Shown here piece by piece: positions 44,001 to 52,238 of a stretch of DNA of 64,000 bases. The stretch is from NCBI RefSeq assembly GCF_016862955.1, contig NZ_BONY01000043.1:1-64000 (forward strand), in the 5' to 3' direction. The notes beneath the pieces were generated by a model. It saw only the letters and a list, made by a program, of their open reading frames with translations. It ran no database searches and was not told where the DNA came from. The stretch's first letter is position 1; each line of letters starts with the position of its first letter. The stretch is from Rhizocola hellebori. Its GTDB lineage: Bacteria > Actinomycetota > Actinomycetes > Mycobacteriales > Micromonosporaceae. The translations under genes and the position numbers were made by a program.

Positions 44001-44273
44001 GCCGCCCAGCTGATCCGGGGTGGCCCCGACCCGATAGGGGAGGTGGGCGAAACCCTTGACCCACACCGAATCGGCGGGGGTGCACGCCACCGCGCCCGGT
44101 GAGCTGAGCGACTCGCCCGAGGCCAGGCTCACCCAGCGGTCCCCGTCGCGTAGGAGCACGGCGTCCGCGGCTCGCAGCCCACCCTGTGCCCCCGCCTGCG
44201 CGGCGGGAGCGATGGTCACGGCGGCCAGCGTGGCCGCACTCACCAGCGCGGCTGCCCAGCGAAGCATAGTCAT
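41022..44273 (-). CDS. Large secreted two-propeller protein with C-terminal CBM6/35-like domain
   Basis: 1083 residues. Signal peptide to ~27. Residues ~60-380 resemble a GH43/GH32-type five-bladed propeller (TPSAAFAGGVWWMVYAARK, GEPEFFYDRASAAWHVVWRQ, LIDSPTMLRAADGNLWLFFGA), though I cannot assign the acid triad with confidence. Residues ~380-925 form a second repetitive beta region (TFHGGADSWDVQVVGDGNAVAFTN, GTHGGIYDHQGNMWAISNGLAVYAKS, GGYFPSFPQLVEDPVSKTIVAVDTWTTG) like a propeller. Residues ~940-1083 are a beta-sandwich (TVQAEHTATTTGE ... VEYRVYVPTAGTYRLAYRVNG ... AAGHHTIRLSPPAGGGNWQLNWFTL), the CBM6/35 pattern. Sugar binding at the cell surface is likely; catalysis is unproven. Confidence 0.75.
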   Translation of the reverse strand: MTMLRWAAALVSAATLAAVTIAPAAQAGAQGGLRAADAVLLRDGDRWVSLASGESLSSPGAVACTPADSVWVKGFAHLPYRVGATPDQLGGCLSGDAMPDGPAPWADPAAGSVRTPSAAFAGGVWWMVYAARKTGVTQTCLGYAASNRPTGPGWFHGQQPLVCPADGSSVGEPEFFYDRASAAWHVVWRQNVGGCVTRISVQRFDPVAGQLTGPQRQLLAADDPVMGFDDIVAASCPGGRRHLIDSPTMLRAADGNLWLFFGANTRDSADYATGWALCGTASPTTGGSCALVNAFNPAHRYRPAWGSSTRSSPEPGANAKPYLGFPDLPGFGGLSLATADPTGSAAQPVFAVAHLWWGGAGALRTQVTLRLDATGTLPALYESEVVTIHGRAGSFGTDLPGGLSPSGHRLATRAVPGWGWPAGHIGIFSAVTAQGVVAVQGGRDTTVADDYVAAGIYDPKTSRWTNVRAKTALGFDSVTPISEGGQTFHGGADSWDVQVVGDGNAVAFTNLFGVPWQSYLERKRIPAEGVWPSFGIISNVNGTWQVSRQWTAAQLANSNPDSDVDERACTPYAGLPNGTSLCGGLNEMAMFPRSRDIIVALYAGDGVRSSGGLMAIRVLGPDAAGQYDARVVGYYAYPEVRDIEPPNPARPGNLGIALKSVEADPSGVIGDERFNVVADIWHADDDGNPATIPPGLDPSVTQEFSYDSRNGAITPVSAPFLAGLTPAGTAFRGTHGGIYDHQGNMWAISNGLAVYAKSNGTRKLGGPLCPFDLNRWNTQPHTYTTTALGRTVWGQTCAPDYDILQSAGFGGGGYFPSFPQLVEDPVSKTIVAVDTWTTGNIFSVRHTGTGDAKTFSFGNLLDTGRNLLPRLGQPTEQRPPVFDRTGRMWVTFHQWPRPGQTGVLDHWIASVDIDRLFTPDPVTLAANVNGVTTVQAEHTATTTGERRAQRPDGTVPIDATAFMAQCLDACASDGIAGEGFTLADDSGSGHQEGSVEYRVYVPTAGTYRLAYRVNGDDVAAHPNPAITATVGAVSQTTAVNTAGVWQTVTAQSFTLAAGHHTIRLSPPAGGGNWQLNWFTLTRQ

Positions 44274-44346
44274 GGGCCGATGCTAGGAGCGGCGGCGATC
44301 GGGTCCGCCGGTCCGCCGTGAAAATTTACACAAGCTGAAGGTGAGC

Positions 44347-44868
44347 CTAGGCGCCCAGCGACTTGACCAGCAGCTCGAACTCCAGGTCGTCGCGCAGCGG
44401 AATGCCGAAACGCTCGTCCCCATAAGGAAATGGGGTCCGCTTGCCGGTCGGGGTGTAACCGCGGCGCACGTACCAGGCGATCAGGTCCTGCCGCGCGGTG
44501 ATCACCGTCATGTGCATCTCGTCGGCGCCCCAGTGGGTGGCCGCGATGCGCTCGGCCTCGGCCAGCAGGGCCTTGCCCACGCCGTGCCGCTGGCGGCCCG
44601 GATCGACGGCGAACATCCCGAAATAGGCGTAGTAGCCCTGATTCTGCAGGTGGCAGCAGGCGGTCATGTCGGCGGCGGTGAGCAGGATCAGGCTTTGCGG
44701 GTCGGCGAGGATGTCGGTGACCGCGGCGAGGTCGGTGCGCTGGCCGTCGAGGATGTCCGCCTCGGTCGTCCAGCCCGCTTTGCTGACCTCGCCACGGTAG
44801 GCCGATTGCACCAGGGCCACAATGGCTTCGGCGTCGTCTGCGGTGGCGGTCCGGAAGGCTGGGTCCAT
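44347..44868 (-). CDS. GNAT-family N-acetyltransferase
   Basis: 173 residues from the ATG at 44868. FRTATADDAEAIVALVQSAYRGEVSKAGWTTEADILDGQRTD and AYFGMFAVDPGRQRHGVGKALLAEAERIAATHWGADEMHMTVITARQDLIAWYVRRGYTPTGKRTPFPYGDERFGIP are typical. The QRHGVGKAL loop binds acetyl-CoA. A GATAAT -10-like box (44880-44875 on the minus strand) ends 6 bases before the ATG, which supports a leaderless start over the GTG at 44886. The substrate is unknown. Confidence 0.88.
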   Translation of the reverse strand: MDPAFRTATADDAEAIVALVQSAYRGEVSKAGWTTEADILDGQRTDLAAVTDILADPQSLILLTAADMTACCHLQNQGYYAYFGMFAVDPGRQRHGVGKALLAEAERIAATHWGADEMHMTVITARQDLIAWYVRRGYTPTGKRTPFPYGDERFGIPLRDDLEFELLVKSLGA

Positions 44869-44905
44869 CCGGCAATTATCGCTCACCGGCGATGGACTCC
44901 CCTCG

Positions 44906-45973
44906 CTAGGGGCGTGCCTCGAACACTAGGTTGAAAGGGGTTTCGGCGACCCGCTTGAAGCTGCTGAAACCCGCGCCGGTGACCACCTCGCGGAGCCTGG
45001 CTTCGCCGGCCTGTGCGCCCAGCGCGGCACCGTGTTCCTGGGAGAGGGAGTTCGGCGTGCACAGCAACGTCGACGCTCCGTAGTAGACCGCGCCCACCGG
45101 GTTCAGGTTGTCGGTCACTCTGTCGCCGGCGAACGGTTCCACGATCAGCAGGGTTCCGCCGGGCGCGAGGTTTTCGCGCAGGTGGGCGCAGGCGCCTGCC
45201 GGGTCGCCCATGTCGTGCAGGCAGTCGAACAGGCAGATCAGGTCGAAGGTGCCCGCCAGGTCTTTGGCCCGGCCGGTGTCGAAACGGGTGCGTGCGCCGA
45301 CGCCGGCTTCGGCCGCGCGCTGTTGGGCCGCTTCGATCGAGCCGGAGTGGTAGTCGGTACCCACAAAAGTCGACTGGGGAAATGCCTGCGCCATCAGGAC
45401 GGTGGAGGCGCCGTGGCCACAGCCGACATCGGCGACCCGGCCGCCCTTGCGCAGCTTGGCCTCGACCCCGTCCAGGGCGGGAATCCACGTGCTGATCAGG
45501 TGGGCGGCGTAGCCCGGCCGGAAGAAGCGTTCGCACCCGCTGAACAGGTCGGGGTGATGCTCGTGCCAGCCGACGCCGTTGCCGGTGCGGAAGGCGGTGA
45601 CCAGCCGGTCGGTGGAACGGACGGCGGCCAGCATGAGCTCGAAGCCGCCCACCACGCAGGCCGGGCTGGACTCGTCGGTCAGCGCGATGGCGTGCTCGGC
45701 CGGCAGCGAAAAGCGATCCTCGCCGTCCACCTCGACATAGCCGGCCGCGGCCTGGGCGCAAAGCCATTCGCGCACATAGCGTTCGGCCGTCCCGGTGCGA
45801 TCGGCCAGCTGTGCCGAGGTGAGCGGCCCGGCCCCCGCCATGGCCCGGTAGAGACCAAGCTTGTCGCCGATGACCACCATCGAGCCGGTCAGCAGCGCGC
45901 CGAAGTCGCCGACCGCCTTGAAAACGAAGTCCATGAGCCGCTGCTGGTCTATGGGTGTCGCGGTTGTAGTCAC
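44906..45973 (-). CDS. Winged-helix SAM-dependent methyltransferase
   Basis: 355 residues, GTG start at 45973 decided by a TAGGAGG site. Residues ~10-115 form a winged-helix dimerisation or DNA-like domain (LTSAQLADRTGTAERYVREWLCAQAAAGYVEVDGEDRFSLP). The catalytic part has VADVGCGHGASTVLMAQAFPQSTFVGTDYHSGSIEAAQ (motif I), LICLFDCLHDMGDPAGACAHLRENLAPGGTLLIVEP. The same layout occurs in O-methyltransferases and in regulators. It is divergent from the giant SARP-type regulator with 131 bases between, so that protein may control it. Confidence 0.88.
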   Translation of the reverse strand: MTTTATPIDQQRLMDFVFKAVGDFGALLTGSMVVIGDKLGLYRAMAGAGPLTSAQLADRTGTAERYVREWLCAQAAAGYVEVDGEDRFSLPAEHAIALTDESSPACVVGGFELMLAAVRSTDRLVTAFRTGNGVGWHEHHPDLFSGCERFFRPGYAAHLISTWIPALDGVEAKLRKGGRVADVGCGHGASTVLMAQAFPQSTFVGTDYHSGSIEAAQQRAAEAGVGARTRFDTGRAKDLAGTFDLICLFDCLHDMGDPAGACAHLRENLAPGGTLLIVEPFAGDRVTDNLNPVGAVYYGASTLLCTPNSLSQEHGAALGAQAGEARLREVVTGAGFSSFKRVAETPFNLVFEARP

Positions 45974-46104
45974 CGCTGCCTCCTAAGTGGACGTGGGCGC
46001 CGTCAACCGGCGTCTTTGATGGCGGGACGCTATCGACCAGGCTGTCCGCCATCTGTCCGTTTGATGTCCCCCTGCCATCCGCGGGCGGTGGCACAATCGC
46101 AGGC

Positions 46105-49100
46105 GTGCTGGGCGAGCTGCGGATCCACCTGTTCGGCGGCTTTCGCGTGCAGGTCGGCGGGCAGCCTGTGCCGCCGGAGCTGTGGCGGCGCAGCAGTGCC
46201 ACCGCGCTGGTCAAGCTGCTGGCGCTGAGCCCGGGTCATCGCCTGCACCGCGAACAGGCCATCGACACGCTGTGGCCGTCGCTGAGCCAGCAGGCCGGCG
46301 CCGCGAGGCTGAACAAAGCCCTGCACTTCGCGCGGCGGGCCCTGGCCGCCGAGCAGGTGCGGCTGCGCGATGACCTGCTCAGTTTGGAAGCGGGCGTGCT
46401 GTGGGTGGACGTCGACGCCTTCGAGGAGGCCGCGCGCCGCGGCGACTTCGAGGAGGCGCTCGCGCTTTACACCGGTGATCTGCTGCCGGAGAACCGTTTT
46501 GAGCCGTGGGCGGAGCCCCGCCGCGACCAGCTTCGGGCCGTGCTGGTGCGGCTCCTGGTCGATCAGGGTCTGGCCTGCGAGTCCGGCGGGCAGCCGCGCG
46601 AGGCGATCGCGGCATTCGAGCGGGTGATCGAGGTCGAGCCGCTGCATGAGCAGGCCTACGCCCGCCTGATCCGGCTCGAAGCGGCACAGGGCTTCCGGCA
46701 CGTGGCATTGCGCTGGTACGAGCGCCTCGCCGCCGGCCTGCGCGACGAGCTGGGCGTCGACCCCAGCGAAGAGCTTCGCCGCCTGCACACCGACCTCACC
46801 ACCGGCCGCCTCCCCACCACCGTTCCCCCCGCCGCCCCTGCCGCCGTTCCCCCCGCCGCCCTTGCCACCGTTCCCCCCGCCGCCCCTGCCGCCGTTCCCC
46901 CCGCCGCCCCTGCCGCCGTTCCCCCCGCCCTTGCTGCGGCCTCTTCCGCCGCCGCCACACCGGCCCTCCCCGCACCGGCCCTCCCCGCACCGGCCCTTCC
47001 CGCGCATGCCGGGCTGGCCCCGGCCATCCCCACGGCGGCGGTTGAGGAGCGGAAGCTGGTTACCGTGCTGGCGGCCGATCTGCGCCGGGTGCGGGGGGAG
47101 TCCGATCCGGAGCAGGCGCGCCGGGAGATGTCCACCTGGACAGAGGTGCTCTGCGATGTCGTTGGGCGATGGGGTGGCCAGGCGCAGCGCGTCATCGGTG
47201 GCGGCGTGGTCGCGGTCTTCGGCTACCCGGCGGCGCGCGAAGACCACGCGGCCCGCGCGCTGTGGGCCGGTTTTGAGGTGCTGCAACGCATTCCGGTTCC
47301 GGTGCGGGTAGGAATCGACACCGGGGAGATCATCGCTTCGGCGACGGCGGCACCGGTGTCGCTGGCGGACATCGGCGGCGCGGTGCTCGATGCGGCGGCC
47401 TGGTTGCGGGAGTCGGCCGCGCCGCGCCAGGTGCTGGCGGCCGAACGCACCCGCCGCGCCGCCGGGGGCGGCGATTTCCGCTTCAGCAACGCGATGTGGC
47501 TGACCCGGGAGGGCACGCCCGGGGTGGTGGCCCATCGGCTGCTTTCGGCGTCCTGGGCCGCACAGCGCCAGCCGCGAGCCGAGCCGCCGATGGTGGGCCG
47601 CGACGACGAGCTGCGCGCCATCACCAGCCTGATCGACGAGACCGCGACCAGTGGCCGGCCCCGGCTGCTGTCTATCGTCGGCGTCGCGGGCGTCGGCAAG
47701 AGCCGCCTGGTGCGCGAGGTGATTTCGGCCGCCGTGCACCGCCGTCCCGATACCAAAGTGCTGCGGGGGCGCTGCCTGGCCGCGGGTGACGGCATCACCT
47801 ACTGGGCGCTCGGCGAGATCCTGCGCAACGCCTGCGGCATCGCGCTCGGTGAGGCGGGCAGGGTGGCGCAACAGCGGCTGCGCCGATGGCTTCAGCCCTT
47901 GCTTTCTGAGCACATCGGACAGTCCGATGTGGAGGCGACCATCTTCGCGCTGGCGGCGACCGCCGCCATCCCCATGCCCGACAACCCTTTGGACACCGCC
48001 ATTCCGCGCATCGTCGCCGAGGAGCTGGCCCGGGCCTGGCCTCGCCTGGTGAGCGCGCTGGCGGCGGGTGGGCCGACCCTCGTGGTGGTCGAAGACCTGC
48101 ATTGGGCCGGGGCGCCCCTGCTGGAAATGCTGGCCCGGCTGGCTTCCCGCTCGACCGGCCCGGTCGTGCTGCTGACCACCGCCCGTCCGGAATTCCTTGA
48201 AGAGCATCCCCTTTTCGGTACCGGGCAAGGCAGCGACATGTCAATGATCTCGCTGCGCCCACTGGGCGACCGATCCAGCCGGGAACTGGTGGCCAGCCTT
48301 CCGCGCTCAGGCGACATCGGTGCGTCGCGCCGCGACGAGATCGTGGAGCGGGCCGAAGGCAACCCCTACTTTCTCGACCAGCTGGTGGCACACGTGGCCG
48401 ACGGTGGCTCGGGGGTCCTGCCCGACACCATCCATGCCACCCTAGCCGCCCGGGTGGACGCCCTGCCCGCCGCGGAAAAGCAGCTGCTGCAGGCGGCGGC
48501 GGTGGTGGGCCGCATCTTCTGGGCGGAGCCGGTGGGCTCGCGGGTCACCGGCGATGCCGCGGAAACGTTGGCGGCGCTGGAGAGCCGTGGCCTCATCCTG
48601 GCCCGGCAGACGTCGAGCCTGACCGGCCAGACGGAGTTCGCGTTCAAGCATGCGCTGCTGCGCGACGTCGCCTATGCCTCGCTTCCCGCCGGGCAACGCG
48701 CGCGCGGCCACGCGGAAACCGCGGCGTGGCTGGAGGAGATCTCACGCGAAAGGGTCGGCGAGGTCATTGAGCTGGTCGCCTTCCACTACGCCGCTGCCGC
48801 CGACGCGTGGGAGCCGGCCCGCACTCCGCAGCGACAGTGGGTGCGCGCCAAGGCTTTCCGCTCGCTGATCGAGGCTGGCGCGAGCGCGCGTCACCGCAAC
48901 GCCGTGGCCAAGGCGCTGGACCTGCACGAGAAGGCCCGGCACTACGCCTGCGGCGTGGGCGAGACAGCCGAAGCGCTGGAGGCCATCGGAGACGACCACG
49001 AGGTGCCGTTCAACGGCGATGCGGCGGTGGCCGCGTGGCAGGCGGCGGTCGAGCTGCTGCGGCCGGAGCCCAGTCACGTCGACCGGCGGGTGCGGCTGTG

Positions 49101-50310
49101 CCTCAAGATAGGCCAGATGATCGTGGCGCGGTGGGGTGGGTTCCGGGTTCCGCCCGAGCCCGACCAGGGGGATCCGGCCATCGAGGAAGGTCTCACCGTG
49201 GTGACCGACCCGTCGGTCAAAGCTCACCTGCTGTCGCTTTTCGCCCTCAGCGCCGGCCGATGGGCGTGGACCGGCCGGCCCGATCCGGTGCCGGTCGCAC
49301 AACGCCATCACGCCGCTGACCACGCCTATCGGCTGGCCGTCGAGCTGGACTCCGCGCCGCTGCGCGCCCAGGCTCTGTTGGGGCGCACAGCGGTGCAGTA
49401 TGTCGAGCGCGATCACGACAGCGCGGTGGCCACCGCGCTTGACCTGCTTGCCTTCTCCGAACAGGGCTCAAACGGCCGTGACCAGGCGCTCGCCAACGCG
49501 ATCGCCTGCCTGGCCATCGGCGACGTGCAGGGCGACCGAGAGCGGGCGCTGGGCTACGCGCGCAGGTCGCATGTTGTTTCGCGCGATCTGTCCGCGCATG
49601 ACCGGATGCACGGCACCTACATGGTCATGTGGTGTCTGGAGCAGCTGGGCAGGTGGACCGAGATCGAGCCCTATCTCGGGGAGCATTTGGCGCTGCTGGA
49701 GTCCTATCAGTACGAGACGAGCTGTCCCTATCTGCGCGGCGGTCACCTGGTGGCCGCGCTGGCGCTGGCCAGGATGGGCGAAATCGCACGCGCGCAGCAG
49801 CTTGCCGATCTGGTGCCGATGGATCTGGAGCACCCGGGCAATGCCGAGTCGCTGCGCGCCGAGCTGGCCGTCGAGCTGGGCGACCTGAGCATGGCCCGCG
49901 ATCTGGCCGAGCGTCTGGTAAGCAAGCGCCGCCGTCCCGGGCCGGAGGAGGTGCCGCACGAGATCGTGGTGCTGGTGCAAGTGCTTGAGGCACAAGCAGA
50001 CCACGAGGCCCTGCGGCGATACCTGCCCCAGGCCCGCGCCGAAGGCGACTTCCTCGCGGCCACGGCCCCGTTCTGCGACCGGGCCGAAGCGCTGGCTCTG
50101 GCCGCGCAGGGCGACGTTGCCGATGCGGTCGGGCTGCTCACGGGCGCGGTCGAGGGGTTCGACCGGCTGGGCCTGCCGCTGCAGGCGGCCCGTTCCCGGG
50201 AGCATCTTGCCCGTCTCGTCCCGGGCCGCGCAGCCGAGCTGCTGCGATCCGCACTGGACACCTACACTCGCCTTGGCGCGAAGACAGACGCCGCCCGAGC
50301 CCAGCCCTAG
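46105..50310 (+). CDS. SARP/BTAD-type regulator with degenerate nucleotide-cyclase and AAA-ATPase modules
   Basis: 1401 residues from a GTG at 46105. Residues 1-95 are a winged helix (IHLFGGFRVQVGGQPVPPELWRRSSATALVKLLALSPGHRLHREQAIDTLWP), ~100-240 a BTAD domain, ~240-310 a Pro/Ala linker of repeats, ~315-490 a class III cyclase-like domain, then an AAA_16 ATPase with Walker A GVAGVGKSRL and Walker B LVVVEDLHWAG, and a C-terminal TPR-like helical region. The cyclase module lacks motifs: RRVRGES replaces the GFT part and GGGVVAVFG replaces the GDAVxAVFG Asp. It is most likely an ATP-dependent transcription activator; the neighbouring methyltransferase is a candidate target. Confidence 0.88.
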   Translation: MLGELRIHLFGGFRVQVGGQPVPPELWRRSSATALVKLLALSPGHRLHREQAIDTLWPSLSQQAGAARLNKALHFARRALAAEQVRLRDDLLSLEAGVLWVDVDAFEEAARRGDFEEALALYTGDLLPENRFEPWAEPRRDQLRAVLVRLLVDQGLACESGGQPREAIAAFERVIEVEPLHEQAYARLIRLEAAQGFRHVALRWYERLAAGLRDELGVDPSEELRRLHTDLTTGRLPTTVPPAAPAAVPPAALATVPPAAPAAVPPAAPAAVPPALAAASSAAATPALPAPALPAPALPAHAGLAPAIPTAAVEERKLVTVLAADLRRVRGESDPEQARREMSTWTEVLCDVVGRWGGQAQRVIGGGVVAVFGYPAAREDHAARALWAGFEVLQRIPVPVRVGIDTGEIIASATAAPVSLADIGGAVLDAAAWLRESAAPRQVLAAERTRRAAGGGDFRFSNAMWLTREGTPGVVAHRLLSASWAAQRQPRAEPPMVGRDDELRAITSLIDETATSGRPRLLSIVGVAGVGKSRLVREVISAAVHRRPDTKVLRGRCLAAGDGITYWALGEILRNACGIALGEAGRVAQQRLRRWLQPLLSEHIGQSDVEATIFALAATAAIPMPDNPLDTAIPRIVAEELARAWPRLVSALAAGGPTLVVVEDLHWAGAPLLEMLARLASRSTGPVVLLTTARPEFLEEHPLFGTGQGSDMSMISLRPLGDRSSRELVASLPRSGDIGASRRDEIVERAEGNPYFLDQLVAHVADGGSGVLPDTIHATLAARVDALPAAEKQLLQAAAVVGRIFWAEPVGSRVTGDAAETLAALESRGLILARQTSSLTGQTEFAFKHALLRDVAYASLPAGQRARGHAETAAWLEEISRERVGEVIELVAFHYAAAADAWEPARTPQRQWVRAKAFRSLIEAGASARHRNAVAKALDLHEKARHYACGVGETAEALEAIGDDHEVPFNGDAAVAAWQAAVELLRPEPSHVDRRVRLCLKIGQMIVARWGGFRVPPEPDQGDPAIEEGLTVVTDPSVKAHLLSLFALSAGRWAWTGRPDPVPVAQRHHAADHAYRLAVELDSAPLRAQALLGRTAVQYVERDHDSAVATALDLLAFSEQGSNGRDQALANAIACLAIGDVQGDRERALGYARRSHVVSRDLSAHDRMHGTYMVMWCLEQLGRWTEIEPYLGEHLALLESYQYETSCPYLRGGHLVAALALARMGEIARAQQLADLVPMDLEHPGNAESLRAELAVELGDLSMARDLAERLVSKRRRPGPEEVPHEIVVLVQVLEAQADHEALRRYLPQARAEGDFLAATAPFCDRAEALALAAQGDVADAVGLLTGAVEGFDRLGLPLQAARSREHLARLVPGRAAELLRSALDTYTRLGAKTDAARAQP
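46813..47027. repeat. In-frame tandem repeats encoding a Pro/Ala linker
   Basis: Within the SARP-type gene, a ~30-base unit (CCGTTCCCCCCGCCGCCCCT-type start) repeats four to five times from about 46828 to 46940 and encodes VPPAAPAA variants, followed by 15-base units encoding PAPAL. The frame is kept throughout, so the array lengthens an inter-domain hinge and could vary in copy number between strains. Confidence 0.8.
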
Positions 50311-50322
50311 GGGAGTTACCGG

Positions 50323-51165
50323 ATGGCCAAGTCAACAGGCACAGGCAAGGTCGCTTTCGTGCTGGGCGGTGGGGGCATCCTCGGCGCGCACGAGGTGGGC
50401 ATGCTGCAGGCCCTCGACGAGGCCGCTATCCGTCCGGACCTGATCGTGGGCACCTCCATCGGCGCGATCAACGGCGTTTTCGCCGCCGCCTATCCCAAGG
50501 GGGTCGGCCGCCTCGCTGAGCTGTGGCGCACCCGCGGCGTGATGTCGGTCTTCGACGGCAACCTGGTGTCGCGCATCGGCACCATCCTGCGCTCCGGCAC
50601 CCATGTTCAGGGCAATGACGGTTTGGCGGAGCTGCTCGGCGAGCTGTTGCCGGTGGAGCGGATAGAAGAGCTGGAGGTCCCGTTCCAATGTGTCGCGGCG
50701 AGCGTCGAAAAGGCCAGCGCGCACTGGTTCTGCGAAGGCCCGATCATTCCGGCCGTGCTGGCCTCCTGCGCTGTGCCCGGCCTGCTCCCGCCGGTGACCA
50801 TCGATGAGGAGCACTTCCTCGACGGTGGCCTGGTGCACAGCATTCCGGTGGGCCGCGCCGTGGCCCTTGGCGCGGAGACGGTCTACGTGTTGCACGTCGG
50901 GCGCATCGAGCAGCCGCTGACCCCGCCGCGGCGGCCGTGGCAGGTGGCCACGGTGGCCTTCGAAATCGCCCGCAGGCACCGCTTTTTCGAGGAAATGTCC
51001 GCCCTGTCGCCTGACGTCAAGGTGCATGTGCTGCCCGCAGGGGCAGAAGGTCCGAGCCCGAAGGGGGATCTGTCGCCCTTGCGCTATCGCGACGCTTCGC
51101 GTATCGATGTGCATATCCAACGGGCGTACAAGGCATCTATCTCCTATTTGGAGTCGATCGCATAG
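50323..51165 (+). CDS. Patatin-like phospholipase
   Basis: 280 residues. FVLGGGGILGAHEVGMLQAL is the oxyanion-hole glycine motif, LIVGTSIGAINGVFAAA the GxSxG nucleophile elbow, and HFLDGGLVHSIPVGRAVALGAETVYVLHVG contains the catalytic DGG Asp of a Ser/Asp dyad. It would deacylate phospholipids or lysophospholipids near the membrane. The ATG has a GGGGAG site. The PlsC-like acyltransferase gene follows 14 bases later, so the pair suggests acyl-chain remodelling. Confidence 0.92.
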   Translation: MAKSTGTGKVAFVLGGGGILGAHEVGMLQALDEAAIRPDLIVGTSIGAINGVFAAAYPKGVGRLAELWRTRGVMSVFDGNLVSRIGTILRSGTHVQGNDGLAELLGELLPVERIEELEVPFQCVAASVEKASAHWFCEGPIIPAVLASCAVPGLLPPVTIDEEHFLDGGLVHSIPVGRAVALGAETVYVLHVGRIEQPLTPPRRPWQVATVAFEIARRHRFFEEMSALSPDVKVHVLPAGAEGPSPKGDLSPLRYRDASRIDVHIQRAYKASISYLESIA

Positions 51166-51179
51166 GGAGGGACGTCGTC

Positions 51180-52226
51180 GTGCCACCCCGCATCGTGCGG
51201 CGCTTGATAATCGCGCCATTGGTCATCGTCATCACGCTTGGCTGGATAGTGATACTGCCGCTGATGACCGTGCTCGCTCTCATCACGCCCTCGCGGCACG
51301 GCCGGCGGCGCCTGCTGCGCCTGCTGCTGTTCAGCGTCGCCTGGCTGGTGATGGAGTCGGCCACCCTCTTTGCCAGCCTTGGGCTGTGGGTCGCCAGTGG
51401 CTTCGGCGGCAGGATTCGCACCAAACCCCATCAGGCGCGCCATTACCGGCTCGTCGGCTGGTTCCTCGGCACCCTCTACCCGGTGCTGACCCGCCTGTTC
51501 AAGGTGACCGTGCAGGTGGAGGAGCCCGAATTCACCCCGGAGGAGGCCGCCGCGCGGCTGACCCGCCCGGTGATCGTGCTCAGCCGCCACGCGGGTCCCG
51601 GTGACTCCTTCCTGATCCTGACCTTCCTGCTCACCCAGTACAAACGGCAGCCTTCGATAGTCATGAAGGGCGCGCTGCAATTCGACCCCGTGGTCGACGT
51701 GGTGATAAACCGGCTGCCGCACGCCTTTGTGTGGCCGAGCAAGGGTCCGGGCAGCGGCGTGACCCAGGAGGTCACCCGGTTGGCCGCGCAGATGGGTGAC
51801 GAGGACGCGCTGCTCATCTTCCCCGAGGGCGGCAACTTCACCCACGGCCGCCGGGAGCGGGCGATCGAAAGGCTGGAGAGCAGCGGCCAGCACGAGGCGG
51901 CCCAGCGCGCCCGCGGCATGTCCAATCTGCTGGCCCCGCGCACAGGTGGGGTGCTCGCCGCGGTGACCGCCGCCCCCACCGCCGACGTCATCTTCGTGGC
52001 CCACACCGGTTTGGACGATCTGATCACCGTCAAGGACATCTGGCACAGCCTGCCCATGGAACAGACCGTCAGGTCCCGCTGGTGGCGGGTACCCGCGGCG
52101 CAGATCCCCCGCGATCGAGACGAACAGGTGACGTGGCTGTACGGCTGGTGGGAGCAGATCGACAACTGGATCGCCGACAACCGCCCCGTCCGTGCCAACG
52201 CTCCGCGTGCCGCGTCTCACCCGTGA
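51180..52226 (+). CDS. PlsC-like acyltransferase, membrane-anchored
   Basis: 348 residues from a GTG with a GGGAGG site. Two or three N-terminal hydrophobic helices (IIAPLVIVITLGWIVILPLMTVLALI; LLLFSVAWLVMESATLFASLGLWVA). The acyltransferase motif I is VIVLSRHAGPGDSFLIL (H-x4-D), and LLIFPEGGNFTHGRRERAIERL is the FPEG motif. Family members transfer acyl groups to lysophospholipids or glycerol phosphate. It probably works with the preceding patatin-like phospholipase. Confidence 0.88.
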   Translation: MPPRIVRRLIIAPLVIVITLGWIVILPLMTVLALITPSRHGRRRLLRLLLFSVAWLVMESATLFASLGLWVASGFGGRIRTKPHQARHYRLVGWFLGTLYPVLTRLFKVTVQVEEPEFTPEEAAARLTRPVIVLSRHAGPGDSFLILTFLLTQYKRQPSIVMKGALQFDPVVDVVINRLPHAFVWPSKGPGSGVTQEVTRLAAQMGDEDALLIFPEGGNFTHGRRERAIERLESSGQHEAAQRARGMSNLLAPRTGGVLAAVTAAPTADVIFVAHTGLDDLITVKDIWHSLPMEQTVRSRWWRVPAAQIPRDRDEQVTWLYGWWEQIDNWIADNRPVRANAPRAASHP

Positions 52227-52238
52227 TACAGTGTTCTC

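Noticed and set aside
41379-44102. 907-codon plus-strand frame opposite the double-propeller protein
   Set aside because: Typical high-GC antisense frame with no domain; the minus-strand protein has a signal peptide and coherent folds.
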